Assembly: GCA_949283375.1 (NCBI GenBank)
Contig: CASDSM010000015.1
Location: 1-50,105, forward strand
Length of the DNA stretch: 50,105 bases
From: an uncultured Eubacteriales bacterium
Lineage (GTDB): Bacteria > Bacillota > Clostridia > Oscillospirales > Oscillospiraceae
Direction: 5' to 3'
Under the pieces are notes generated by a model that ran no database searches, had not been told where the DNA came from, and saw only the letters and a program-made list of their open reading frames with translations. The translations under genes were made by a program, and so were the position numbers. Shown here one piece after another: positions 42,358 through 50,105 of this stretch. Within the stretch, counting starts at the first letter, position 1. Every line of letters begins with the position of its first letter.

Positions 42358-43014
42358 TCAGCATGTCCGGGCGAGAAAGGCGCCGAGCGCGTCCAGGTCG
42401 GGGGCGATGCAGACGGTGGGCCAGCCGGCGAAGGCCTCTGCCGGGGTGGTGCCGTTGAGCACGGCGGCGAAGTCGATGCCGGCGCGCTGGGCGGTCTCGG
42501 CGTCTATGACGGTGTCCCCGGCAAAGAGGGCCCCGGACGGCGCGCACCCGGCCTTTTCCAGCGCGAGCAGGGCGGCGTCCGGCGCGGGCTTATAGCGCGC
42601 CACGTCACCGCCACCGATGCAGAAGGCGACGCGGTCCGCCAGCCCCTGCCGCGCGAGCACCTGCTCGATCACCGTGCGCCGCTTTGTGCTCACGATGGCG
42701 GCGAGGATGCCCCTCGCGTGCAGCCAGTCCAGCAGCTCCGCCGCGCCGGGGAAGAGCCGGGTCCCCTCCACTTGGATGGGGTTGGCCACGGCGACATAGA
42801 GACTGCGAAAGAGCGCCTGCCGCGCGGGATCGGTCTCCCCGGTGAGGCGGGTGAAGGCGTTCTCCAGCGTCATGCCGATGGTCGCGCGCACCGCCTCCCG
42901 TCCCGGCCGGGGCAGGCCCATCCGGGCAAAGGCGGTCTCGAAGCCGAGCACAATGCAATCGGTCGCGTCCCCCAGGGTGTAGTCAAAATCAAAAAATACC
43001 GCGCGGTAGGCCAT
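42358..43014 (-). CDS. HAD-superfamily phosphatase (phosphoglycolate phosphatase-like)
   Basis: Cytoplasmic phosphohydrolase of HAD subfamily IA. The 218 residues have motif I DFDYTLGD (Asp9 nucleophile, Asp11), a helical cap, motif II STKRR near 109, the lysine in RYKPAPD near 141, and motif IV FAGDTVIDAE near 164. The overall match is to phosphoglycolate phosphatase/beta-phosphoglucomutase relatives; the substrate is not determined. The motif II serine is followed by a basic KRR. GGAGCG lies weakly before the ATG. It has its own good promoter. Confidence 0.92.
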   Translation of the reverse strand: MAYRAVFFDFDYTLGDATDCIVLGFETAFARMGLPRPGREAVRATIGMTLENAFTRLTGETDPARQALFRSLYVAVANPIQVEGTRLFPGAAELLDWLHARGILAAIVSTKRRTVIEQVLARQGLADRVAFCIGGGDVARYKPAPDAALLALEKAGCAPSGALFAGDTVIDAETAQRAGIDFAAVLNGTTPAEAFAGWPTVCIAPDLDALGAFLARTC

Positions 43015-43071
43015 GGCGCAGCGCTCCTTTCCCAGTTGTCCCGGGTATCCGGGACGGCCTTGGATGAAAAC

Positions 43072-43099
43072 ATCATAGCAGGAAATCTCCGCTTGTCAA
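43072..43099 (-). promoter_or_regulatory. promoter of the HAD phosphatase gene
   Basis: Minus strand TTGACA (43094-43099), 16 nt, TATGAT (43072-43077) with TGC before it. Confidence 0.78.
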
Positions 43100-43212
43100 G
43101 GAGACGGCCCCCGGCGCGATTCCCTCGCTTTCCCCTCCGGCCTCCCCTTATAATCATGTCTGTCCAATCAACTGCAAAGCGGTCTGTTCGCGCGGCAGAG
43201 AGGAGGAAGATC

Positions 43213-45930
43213 ATGAGAGAAGGGGATCATCTCATGCAGCACTGGCACACCCTGACCCCGCGGGAGGCGGCCTCGGCGCTGGAGACCGACCTGGAGCGCG
43301 GGCTGGACCCCGCCGCAGCCGCCCGCCGGCTGGAGCGGTACGGACCCAACCGCATCGAGCGCAGCCGCGGACAGCCCCTCGGCCATCAGGTGCTCGAACA
43401 GCTCACCGACCCGATGATCCTCGTCCTGCTGGGGGCCTGCGTCCTCTCCTGGATCGCCAGCGGCGGGGAGGACGCCCTGGAGTCCGTCATTATCCTGGCC
43501 ATCGTGATCTTCAACGCCGCCCTCTCCATTGCCCAGGAGCGGCAGGCGGAGCGCGCTCTCGCCGCGCTGGAGCGCATGGCCGCCCCGCACGCCACCGCCG
43601 TCCGCGGCGGAGAGGCCCGGCGCGTGCCGGCGGAGGAGATCGTTCCCGGCGACCTCCTCCTGCTCGAGGCGGGGGATCTGGTCCCGGCGGACGCCCTGCT
43701 GGTGGAGACCGCCGGGGTGAAGGCGGACGAGAGCGCGCTCACCGGCGAGTCCCTCCCGGCGGACAAGCGCGCGGGCGCCGCCCTGCCGGAGGACACGCCA
43801 CTGGGCGACCGGGTCAACCTGCTCATCGGCTCCACCGTCGTCACCGCCGGGCGGGCGCGCGCTGTGGCGGTGTCCACCGGGATGGAGACGGAGGTGGGCC
43901 GCATCGCCTCCCTCCTCCAGGAGCAGCGCGCGCAGACGACGCCGCTGCAGCGGAAGATGGCGGAGATCTCGCGCACCCTCTCCTTTCTCTGTCTCTCGGC
44001 CTGCGCGGTGATGTTCGGCGTCGGCCTGCTGCAGGGACGCGACCTGCTGGGAATGTTCCTGATGGCGGTCTCGCTGGCGGTGGCGGCCATCCCGGAGGGG
44101 CTGAGCGCGATCGTGACCATCGTCCTCGCCCTCGGCGTGCAGCGGCTGGCCGCGCGCGGGGCGATCGTGAAGAAGCTCCCGGCGGTGGAGACGCTGGGAT
44201 GCGCGAGCGTGATCTGCTCGGACAAGACGGGCACCCTCACGCGCAACCGGATGACGGTGACGGAGGTCTGGACTGCCAGCGGCCGGGGGGAGCAGCTCGC
44301 CCTCACCATCGGCGCACTCTGCTGCGACAGCGTCCGCCAGGCGGACGGGACGCTGCTCGGCGACCCGACGGAGAACGCCATTGTCGAGGCCGCCGGTGCG
44401 CGCGGCATCTCCCGCGAGGCGCTGGAGGAGCGCTGTCCCCGCCGGGCGGAGCTCCCCTTTGACGCCGTGCGCAAGCGGATGAGCGCCGTCTACCCGATGA
44501 AGCGGGGCGGCGGCTGGCGCGTGATGGTCAAGGGCGCGCCCGACCTGCTGCTGGCCCGGTGCTCCGCCTTTCTGGACGGCGGGGTGCGGCCGCTGGACGC
44601 GGCGGCGCGCGCGCGCATCGAGCGGGAGAACCGCCGGATGGCAGATGGGGCGCTGCGGGTGCTCGGTATCGCCTACCGGGAGATGGAGCGCCTCCCGGAG
44701 GTGCTCGCGCCGGAGACGCTCGAGCGGGAGCTCACCTTCGTCGGGCTGGTGGGGATGATGGACCCGCCGCGCCCAGAGGCGCGGGAGGCGGTGGCCGCCT
44801 GCCACCGTGCGGGCATCCGCCCGGTGATGATCACCGGAGACCACAAGGCCACCGCCGTCGCCGTCGCGCGCGAGCTGGACATCCTTCGCCCCGGCGCCCT
44901 CGCCCTCACCGGCGCGGAGCTGGACTTCATGCCACAGGCCCTGCTGGAGGAGACGGTGGAGCGCTGCGCCGTCTACGCCCGGGTGACGCCGGAGCACAAG
45001 CTGCGCATCGTCCAGGCCCTGCAGAAGCGAGGCGCGGTGGCCGCCATGACGGGGGACGGGGTGAATGACGCCCCCGCCCTGCGCGCGGCGGACATCGGCT
45101 GCGCGATGGGGCAGGGGGGCACCGATGTGGCCCGCGCGGCGGCAGATATGGTGCTCACAGACGACAACTTCTCCACCATCGTCGAGGCCGTCCGGGAGGG
45201 GCGCGGTATCTACGACAACATCCGGAAGGCAATCCACTACCTCCTCTCCTGCAACATCGGGGAGATGGCCGCCGTCTTCCTCGCCACCGTGCTCCGCCTC
45301 CCGCCCCCGCTGCTGCCGGTGCAGCTCCTCTGGTTGAATCTGGTGACCGACTCCCTGCCCGCCCTCGCCCTCGGCGTGGAGCCGGTGGAGCCGGGCGCGA
45401 TGGAACGGCCGCCCCGGGAGGGACGGGCGCCGCTCTTTGACGGCGGCTTTTCCCTCCGCCTCGCCTGGCAGGGGATGCTGGTGGGCGGGTTGACGCTGGC
45501 GGCCTACTTCCTCGGCGGCTTTGTCCTCCCGGGGGCGGGGACGGCGGCGGAGCGGGCGAATACGATGGCCTTCGCCACCCTCACCCTCTCCCAGCTCTTC
45601 CACGCCTACGATGTGCGCAGCGAGCGCGGCGGGCTGCTCTCCATCGGGGTGCTCTCCAACCCGGCGATGAACCGCGCCTTCCTCCTGGGGCTCGGGATGC
45701 AGGGGGCGGTGCTCCTCCTGCCGCCGCTGCAGCGGGTGTTCTCCGTCGTGCCGATGAGCGGCGCGGCGTGGCTGGCGGTGCTCGCCCTCTCCGCCGCGCC
45801 GGTGCCGGTGTGCGAGCTGGTCAAATGGCGCGCCCGCCGGTCCGGCCTGCGCGGGGAGGCCCTCCCCGCCGTCCCCGCCGGGACGGGGGCGAAGGGGACG
45901 GGGCAGAGGGAGGCCGCGCGCCCCCGCTGA
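43213..45930 (+). CDS. P-type calcium-transporting ATPase
   Basis: P-type IIA cation pump that exports Ca2+ (SERCA/YloB type) at the expense of ATP. The 905 residues are in standard order: N-terminal cation ATPase domain (HTLTPREAASALETDLERGL), helices 1-2, actuator with LTGES near 180, helices 3-4 with IPEGL near 295, and phosphorylation site DKTGTLT near 336. The nucleotide domain follows with KGAPDLLL, the hinge MTGDGVNDAP near 613, and the C-terminal six helices. The PEGL and NLVTD residues in helices 4 and 6 fit calcium binding. I choose ATG 43213 after AGGAGG; the frame is open far upstream without a site. A TATAAT at 43149-43154 may be its -10. Confidence 0.94.
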   Translation: MREGDHLMQHWHTLTPREAASALETDLERGLDPAAAARRLERYGPNRIERSRGQPLGHQVLEQLTDPMILVLLGACVLSWIASGGEDALESVIILAIVIFNAALSIAQERQAERALAALERMAAPHATAVRGGEARRVPAEEIVPGDLLLLEAGDLVPADALLVETAGVKADESALTGESLPADKRAGAALPEDTPLGDRVNLLIGSTVVTAGRARAVAVSTGMETEVGRIASLLQEQRAQTTPLQRKMAEISRTLSFLCLSACAVMFGVGLLQGRDLLGMFLMAVSLAVAAIPEGLSAIVTIVLALGVQRLAARGAIVKKLPAVETLGCASVICSDKTGTLTRNRMTVTEVWTASGRGEQLALTIGALCCDSVRQADGTLLGDPTENAIVEAAGARGISREALEERCPRRAELPFDAVRKRMSAVYPMKRGGGWRVMVKGAPDLLLARCSAFLDGGVRPLDAAARARIERENRRMADGALRVLGIAYREMERLPEVLAPETLERELTFVGLVGMMDPPRPEAREAVAACHRAGIRPVMITGDHKATAVAVARELDILRPGALALTGAELDFMPQALLEETVERCAVYARVTPEHKLRIVQALQKRGAVAAMTGDGVNDAPALRAADIGCAMGQGGTDVARAAADMVLTDDNFSTIVEAVREGRGIYDNIRKAIHYLLSCNIGEMAAVFLATVLRLPPPLLPVQLLWLNLVTDSLPALALGVEPVEPGAMERPPREGRAPLFDGGFSLRLAWQGMLVGGLTLAAYFLGGFVLPGAGTAAERANTMAFATLTLSQLFHAYDVRSERGGLLSIGVLSNPAMNRAFLLGLGMQGAVLLLPPLQRVFSVVPMSGAAWLAVLALSAAPVPVCELVKWRARRSGLRGEALPAVPAGTGAKGTGQREAARPR

Positions 45931-45991
45931 CGGCGGTGCGGAGGGGGCCTTTGCCGCCCCGGAGAGGACCGGCAGTTTTGTCACCGCGCAG

Positions 45992-46020
45992 TTGCATCTG
46001 CCCGCAACTTATGGTACCAT
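45992..46020 (+). promoter_or_regulatory. promoter of the GH3 gene
   Basis: TTGCAT (45992-45997), 17 nt, TACCAT (46015-46020) with TGG before it, 70 nt before the start codon. Confidence 0.6.
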
Positions 46021-46091
46021 CTTTCCGCCTGCAAAGCGCAGCGGCGAGTCTGCGGGTATGCACAGACAGAACGGAATCGGAGGTTTTTCCT

Positions 46092-48191
46092 ATGACCTAT
46101 GAACAGGCAAGAGAGCGGGCGGAGGCCCTCGTCGCGCAGATGACCCTGGCCGAGCGGGCCACGCAGCTCCGCTACAACGCCCTCCCGGTGGAGCGCCTGG
46201 GCCTGCCGGCCTACAACTGGTGGAACGAGGCCCTGCACGGCGTCGCCCGCAGCGGCCAGGCCACTGTATTCCCCCAGGCCATCGCCCTGGCCGCCACCTT
46301 TGACCCCGAGCTGATGCGCGCCGTGGGCGGGGTGATCGCCACCGAGGGGCGGGCGAAGTACAACGCCTTCTCCGCGCAGGGGGACCGGGACGTCTACAAG
46401 GGCCTCACCTTCTGGGCGCCCAATGTGAACATCTTCCGCGACCCGCGCTGGGGCCGCGGGCAGGAGACCTATGGCGAGGACCCCTGTCTGACCAGCCGGA
46501 TGGGGGTGGCCTTTGTCCAGGGCGTGCAGGGGGACGGGGAGACCAGAAAGGCGGCGGCCTGCGCGAAGCACTTCGCCGTCCACTCCGGCCCGGAGGCGGT
46601 GCGCCACTCCTTTGACGCCCACTGCTCCCCGAAGGACCTGCACGAGACCTATCTGCCCGCCTTCCAGGCCCTCGTCCAGGAGGCGGACGTGGAGGCGGTC
46701 ATGGGGGCGTACAACCGCGTGAACGGGGAGCCCTGCTGCGCCAGCCCCACCCTGCAGAAGATCCTGCGGGAGGACTGGGACTTCCGGGGGCACTTCGTCT
46801 CCGACTGCGGGGCCATCCGGGACCTGTACGAATTCCACAAGGTCACCGCCAACGACGTGGAGTCCGCGGCCCTCGCGATCAACAACGGCTGCGACCTCAA
46901 CTGCGGCGACGTCTATCAGCGGGTGCTCCGCGCCTATGAGCAGGGCCTCGTCAGCGAGGAGACCATCACCGAGGCCGCCGTCCGCCTGATGACCACCCGC
47001 TTCCGCCTCGGTCTGATCGGCGGGAGCGAGTATGACGCCATCCCCTACACCGCGGTGGAATGTCCGGAGCACCTCGCCCTGGCCCGACGGGCGGCAGAGG
47101 AGAGCATGGTCCTGCTCCAGAACAACGGCCTGCTCCCGCTCGACCGGTCCGCCCTCCGGACGGTGGGGGTGATCGGCCCCAACGCGAACAGCCGCGCCGC
47201 CCTCGCGGGCAACTACCACGGCACGGCCTCCCGCTATGTGACGGTGCTTGAGGGCATCCAGGACTGCCTCGGCGATGACGTCCGGGTGCTGACCTCGGCG
47301 GGCTGCGCGCTCTATGCCGGCCGCACCGAATCGGTCGCCCAGCCCGGCGACCGGCTGGCCGAGGCGGTGACGGTGGCGGAGGCGAGCGACGTGGTGATCC
47401 TCTGCCTGGGTCTGGACGAGACGCTGGAGGGGGAGGAGGGCGACGCCTTCAACAACCACGCCTCCGGAGACAAGACCGACCTCCAGCTCCCCGCCGTCCA
47501 GCGCGAGCTGATGGAGGTGGTCGCACGGACGGGCAAGCCGGTGGTGCTCTGCCTGATGGCGGGCAGCGACATCGACCTGCGCTTTGCCATGGAGCACTTT
47601 GACGCCATTCTCCTGCTGTGGTATCCCGGCAGCGAGGGCGGACGGGCGGCGGCCCGGCTGCTCTTCGGCGAGGTCTCCCCCAGCGGCAAGCTGCCTGTGA
47701 CCTTCTACGAGTCCCTCGACGGCCTGCCCCCCTTCGACGACTACTCCATGCAGGGCCGGACCTACCGCTATCTGACCGGTCATGCGCAGTTCCCCTTCGG
47801 CTACGGCCTGACCTACGGTGATGTCTGCGTGACCGGGGTCCGTGCGGCGGGTGCTGCGCCGGAGGACTTCGCCCTGCGAGTGGAGGTGGAGAACCGTGGC
47901 ACGCGGGACACCGGAGAGGTGGTGCAGGTCTACATCCGGTGCGAGGACTCCCCGCTCAGCCCTCCGCATCCCGCGCTGTGCGCCTTCCGGCGGGTCTTCC
48001 TCGCTGCCGGGGAGCGGCAGGAGGTGGAGATCCCCATCCCGCCCGCGGCCTTCACCGTGGTGGACGAGGATGGTACGCGCCGTATGGATGGCAAGTCGTT
48101 CCGCCTCTATGCCGGCTGCGCCCAGCCGGACGGGCGGAGCCGCGCGCTGACCGGCCATGCGTCTGTGGCGGTGGAAGTCTGCCTGCCGTGA
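46092..48191 (+). CDS. GH3 beta-glycosidase (beta-xylosidase/beta-glucosidase type)
   Basis: Retaining glycosidase releasing terminal beta-linked sugars, probably xylose or glucose, from plant oligosaccharides; no signal peptide, so substrates must be imported. The 699 residues comprise the N-terminal barrel with NWWNEALHGVAR near 39, NIFRDPRWGRGQETYGEDP near 115, KHFAVHSGPE near 158 and the nucleophile Asp in FVSDCGAI near 238. The C-terminal alpha/beta sandwich follows (GVIGPNANSRAALAGNYHG), then a fibronectin-III-like domain. The NWWNEALHG and RWGRGQETYGEDP signatures are most typical of beta-xylosidases. I choose ATG 46092 after CGGAGG; the longer open frame to 45768 overlaps the ATPase gene. 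Confidence 0.94.
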   Translation: MTYEQARERAEALVAQMTLAERATQLRYNALPVERLGLPAYNWWNEALHGVARSGQATVFPQAIALAATFDPELMRAVGGVIATEGRAKYNAFSAQGDRDVYKGLTFWAPNVNIFRDPRWGRGQETYGEDPCLTSRMGVAFVQGVQGDGETRKAAACAKHFAVHSGPEAVRHSFDAHCSPKDLHETYLPAFQALVQEADVEAVMGAYNRVNGEPCCASPTLQKILREDWDFRGHFVSDCGAIRDLYEFHKVTANDVESAALAINNGCDLNCGDVYQRVLRAYEQGLVSEETITEAAVRLMTTRFRLGLIGGSEYDAIPYTAVECPEHLALARRAAEESMVLLQNNGLLPLDRSALRTVGVIGPNANSRAALAGNYHGTASRYVTVLEGIQDCLGDDVRVLTSAGCALYAGRTESVAQPGDRLAEAVTVAEASDVVILCLGLDETLEGEEGDAFNNHASGDKTDLQLPAVQRELMEVVARTGKPVVLCLMAGSDIDLRFAMEHFDAILLLWYPGSEGGRAAARLLFGEVSPSGKLPVTFYESLDGLPPFDDYSMQGRTYRYLTGHAQFPFGYGLTYGDVCVTGVRAAGAAPEDFALRVEVENRGTRDTGEVVQVYIRCEDSPLSPPHPALCAFRRVFLAAGERQEVEIPIPPAAFTVVDEDGTRRMDGKSFRLYAGCAQPDGRSRALTGHASVAVEVCLP

Positions 48192-48318
48192 CCGAGCCGG
48201 CACTTCGCCCTCCTCAGAGCGGCAGACACGCGGATTTCCGGCCTGACGCACTGGGCGCTGCCGCCATATCCAATCAGTCCAATTTGTATGGGAACGCCGG
48301 TTCTTTACGGCATGAAGA

Positions 48319-48537
48319 GAGGCACAGTCCGGTCCTGGACTGTGCCTCAGATGGTCGAAAAACTACGCTGAGACTTCCGCGAGAGAGCCGCGGGGGTGCG
48401 GAGGAGGGGGCAAAGGGCCCCCTTCGCGTGCAGTCAAAACCGTTTTTGGAACTTCTAAGAAGTTTCAAAAACGGACTCAGCGTGGCAAAAAGACTTTTTG
48501 ACACGCTGAGGCACAGTCCGGTCCTGGACTGTGCCTC
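48319..48537. repeat. dispersed repeat unit flanked by a 30-bp perfect hairpin duplication (copy 2)
   Basis: A 159-bp unit (48349-48507) lies between two identical 30-bp sequences (48319-48348 and 48508-48537). Each is a hairpin with arms GAGGCACAGTCC / GGACTGTGCCTC. The unit shares its first 80 nt almost exactly with the one at 844-973 and also its last 30 nt. It carries an extra inverted repeat in the middle (CCGTTTTTGGAACTTC / GAAGTTTCAAAAACGG). Neighbouring sequence 48192-48318 and 48538-48634 contains no gene. Confidence 0.88.
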
Positions 48538-48567
48538 GGTGTTTGAATCAGGCCTTTTGACACGCGA

Positions 48568-48596
48568 AGGCGGCCGAACCGCAGGTTCGACCGCCT
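48568..48596 (-). terminator. hairpin downstream of the decarboxylase beta-subunit gene
   Basis: Arms AGGCGGTCGAACC and its near complement GGTTCGGCCGCCT around TGC, 39 nt past the stop on the minus strand; the following T content is modest (TTCGCGTGTC). Confidence 0.55.
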
Positions 48597-48634
48597 CTGA
48601 TATGGGATGGAAATGGATCGCCTTTTCCGGCCAC

Positions 48635-49816
48635 TCAGCCGAACACCGCCAGCAGGAAGCCCGCGGCCACGGCGGAGCCGATGACGCCGGCCACGTTGGG
48701 GCCCATCGCGTGCATCAGCAGGAAGTTGGAGGGGTTGCACTTCTGTCCCACGACCTGAGAGACGCGGGCGGCCATCGGCACGGCGGACACGCCGGCGGAG
48801 CCGATGAGGGGGTTGATCTTGCCGCCGGAGAGGGCGTACATCACCTTGCCAATCAGCAGGCCGCCCACGGTGGCGAAACAGAACGCCAGCAGGCCGAGCA
48901 CGATGATCTTCAGGGTCTCCAGGCTCAGGAACTGGTCATAGGTCGCAGTGCCGCCCACGGAGATGCCGAGGAAGATGGTGACGATGTCCATCATCGCGTT
49001 CTGCGCGGTGTCAGACAGGCGGTCCACCACGCCGCACTCCTTGAAGAGGTTGCCCAGCATCAGGCAGCCCAGCAGGGAGGCCACGGAGGGCAGCACCAGG
49101 CAGGTGATGATGGTGATCACGATGGGGAAGATGATCTTCTCCGCCTGAGAGACCGGGCGGAGCTGCTCCATCTTGACCTGACGCTCTTTCTCCGTGGTCA
49201 GGGCCATCATGATGGGCGGCTGGATGAGCGGGATCAGGGCCATGTAGGAGTAGGCGGCCACGGCGATGGCGCCCAGCAGGTGGGGGGCGAGGTTCTTGGT
49301 CAGCCAGATCGCGGTGGGGCCGTCCGCACCGCCGATGATGCCGATGGCGGCCGCCTCAGGGCCGCTGAAGCCCAGGGCGATGGCCAGCAGCATGGCCACA
49401 TACACGCCGAACTGCGCGGCCGCGCCCAGCAGCATGCTCTTGGGGTTGGCCATCATGGGGCCGAAGTCGGTCATCGCGCCCACGCCCATAAAGATCAGGG
49501 AGGGATAGATGCCCAGCTTGACGCCCAGATAGAGGATGTCGAGCAGTCCGCCGTCGTGGAGCACGGCGCCCCAGTCCACATCGGCGCTGCCCGAGGCGTA
49601 CCACAGCTCGGGGTGATAGACGCCGGAGCCGGGCAGGTTGGTCAGCAGCATGCCGAAGGCGATGCCGACGAGCAGCATGGGCTCAAACCGCTTGACGATG
49701 CCCAGATAGAGCAGCACGCAGGCGATGATGATCATAATGAGCTGGCGGAAGTCCTGGAAATAGGCAAAGCCGGACTGCTCCGCAAAGCTGCTGAAGATGC
49801 TTCCGATGAATTCCAT
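48635..49816 (-). CDS. sodium-pumping decarboxylase beta subunit (OadB/GcdB/MmdB family)
   Basis: Integral membrane subunit that decarboxylates the carboxybiotin carrier and couples this to Na+ export, creating a sodium gradient in fermenters. The 393 residues carry about ten helices. Family motifs include PSLIFMGVGAMTDFGPMMANP near 155-175, IGIIGGADGPTAIW near 213-226 (re-entrant region, Asp in GGADGPT), and AGVSAVPMAARVSQVVG near 350. The C-terminal ANVAGVIGSAVAAGFLL is typical. AAGGAGG precedes the ATG. The biotin carrier gene lies 13 bp upstream; whether the substrate is oxaloacetate, methylmalonyl-CoA or glutaconyl-CoA depends on genes beyond the window. Confidence 0.94.
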   Translation of the reverse strand: MEFIGSIFSSFAEQSGFAYFQDFRQLIMIIIACVLLYLGIVKRFEPMLLVGIAFGMLLTNLPGSGVYHPELWYASGSADVDWGAVLHDGGLLDILYLGVKLGIYPSLIFMGVGAMTDFGPMMANPKSMLLGAAAQFGVYVAMLLAIALGFSGPEAAAIGIIGGADGPTAIWLTKNLAPHLLGAIAVAAYSYMALIPLIQPPIMMALTTEKERQVKMEQLRPVSQAEKIIFPIVITIITCLVLPSVASLLGCLMLGNLFKECGVVDRLSDTAQNAMMDIVTIFLGISVGGTATYDQFLSLETLKIIVLGLLAFCFATVGGLLIGKVMYALSGGKINPLIGSAGVSAVPMAARVSQVVGQKCNPSNFLLMHAMGPNVAGVIGSAVAAGFLLAVFG

Positions 49817-49829
49817 GCTCGAACCCTCC

Positions 49830-50105
49830 TTAGCTCAAAACGACCAGGGGATCGCCGGTCTTGACGGAGGAGCCCTGGCTGGCGACCACCTGGGCCACCG
49901 TGCCGTCTCTCGGGGCGAGCACCTCGTTCTCCATCTTCATCGCCTCGATGACGGCGAGGATCTCTCCGCTCCGGACGGCCTGTCCGGCGGAGACCTTGAC
50001 GGCCACCACCGTGCCGGGCAGCGGGGCGGTGACGGCCTCGCCGGCGGCGATGGGGGCAGCGGGCGCGGCGGCCGCGGGCGCTGCGGGGCAAGGCCCTTTC
50101 ATGAA
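49830..50105 (-). CDS. biotin carboxyl carrier subunit of the decarboxylase (partial at right edge)
   Basis: The C-terminal 91 residues are visible and the frame runs off the window (an ATG at 50102 is internal in related proteins). An Ala/Pro-rich flexible linker ([12 protein letters not shown]) leads into a biotinyl domain with [20 protein letters not shown], the biotinylation site EAMKMEN (Lys is modified) and [20 protein letters not shown]. It carries CO2 from the carboxyltransferase to the membrane beta subunit encoded just downstream. The delta and alpha subunits are expected to the right of the window. Confidence 0.93.
   Translation of the reverse strand, partial: FMKGPCPAAPAAAAPAAPIAAGEAVTAPLPGTVVAVKVSAGQAVRSGEILAVIEAMKMENEVLAPRDGTVAQVVASQGSSVKTGDPLVVLS

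Noticed and set aside
41539-42547. Minus-strand frames across the ORF-free region (up to about 250 codons)
   Set aside because: Cys/Phe/Ser/Leu-rich products without family resemblance. The longest also runs antisense or out of frame into the HAD gene, and no start signals are present.
43168-45984. Long minus-strand open frame opposite the P-type ATPase gene
   Set aside because: Arg/His/Ala/Pro-rich shadow of the ATPase; all catalytic motifs are in the plus-strand frame.

Overview
The window is GC-rich DNA from an endospore-forming, anaerobic Firmicute. The best fit is a gut Clostridia of the Oscillospiraceae/Flavonifractor-Lawsonibacter type. The evidence is a sporulation set (gpr, yabP, yabQ, divIC, yabR), a pyruvate:ferredoxin oxidoreductase with a superoxide reductase, a sodium-pumping decarboxylase module, Gram-positive style promoters and ribosome binding sites, and dispersed intergenic repeats of a kind common in these genomes. 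No rRNA, tRNA or CRISPR array was seen. Species-level assignment is not possible from the sequence alone.

Layout. 0-1 kb: the last 31 codons of a large serine recombinase abut an XRE-type regulator gene that has lost its N-terminal half, so the left edge looks like the end of an integrated element; a hairpin-flanked repeat follows. 1-9 kb (minus strand): a GH13 alpha-glucan hydrolase, a class B penicillin-binding protein and pyruvate:ferredoxin oxidoreductase. 9-12 kb: a ComM/YifB ATPase, then superoxide reductase with a NifX-like protein. 12-13.1 kb: the rpsF-ssb-rpsR operon with a leader hairpin. 13.3-17.3 kb: a membrane protein, release factor 3 and a diaminopimelate decarboxylase-like enzyme. 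17.3-19.5 kb: an AT-rich islet, tadA, mntP and a composite repeat block. 19.5-26.9 kb: prmA, a helical hypothetical, a THUMP methyltransferase, NfeD with an SPFH protein, a DUF4342 protein, a two-component system and a CBS protein. 27.1-31.3 kb: yabP-yabQ-divIC-yabR, a YihY protein, rpsT and gpr. 31.4-35.8 kb: a nucleotidyltransferase fused to a decayed phosphomannomutase-like domain, then RNase J behind a long hairpin-rich leader. 35.9-40.9 kb: a MarR-controlled heterodimeric ABC exporter facing lexA. 40.9-42.35 kb: a stretch with no credible gene, bounded by a near-consensus promoter and a strong hairpin. 42.4-50.1 kb: a HAD phosphatase, a calcium-type P-ATPase, a GH3 beta-glycosidase, another hairpin-flanked repeat, and the beta and (cut) biotin-carrier subunits of a sodium-pumping decarboxylase.

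Most genes are core functions: translation, cell wall, sporulation, carbohydrate breakdown and fermentative metabolism. The most unusual item is the 40.96-42.34 kb transcription unit. It has an A-tract-preceded TTGACA-17-TATTAT promoter, about 1.35 kb of A-rich, T-poor sequence without coding signature, and a 16-bp terminator-like stem. It is a candidate for an undescribed large non-coding RNA. Other leads are the repeats whose two sides carry the same hairpin, the recombinase junction inside the XRE gene, and the RNase J leader.
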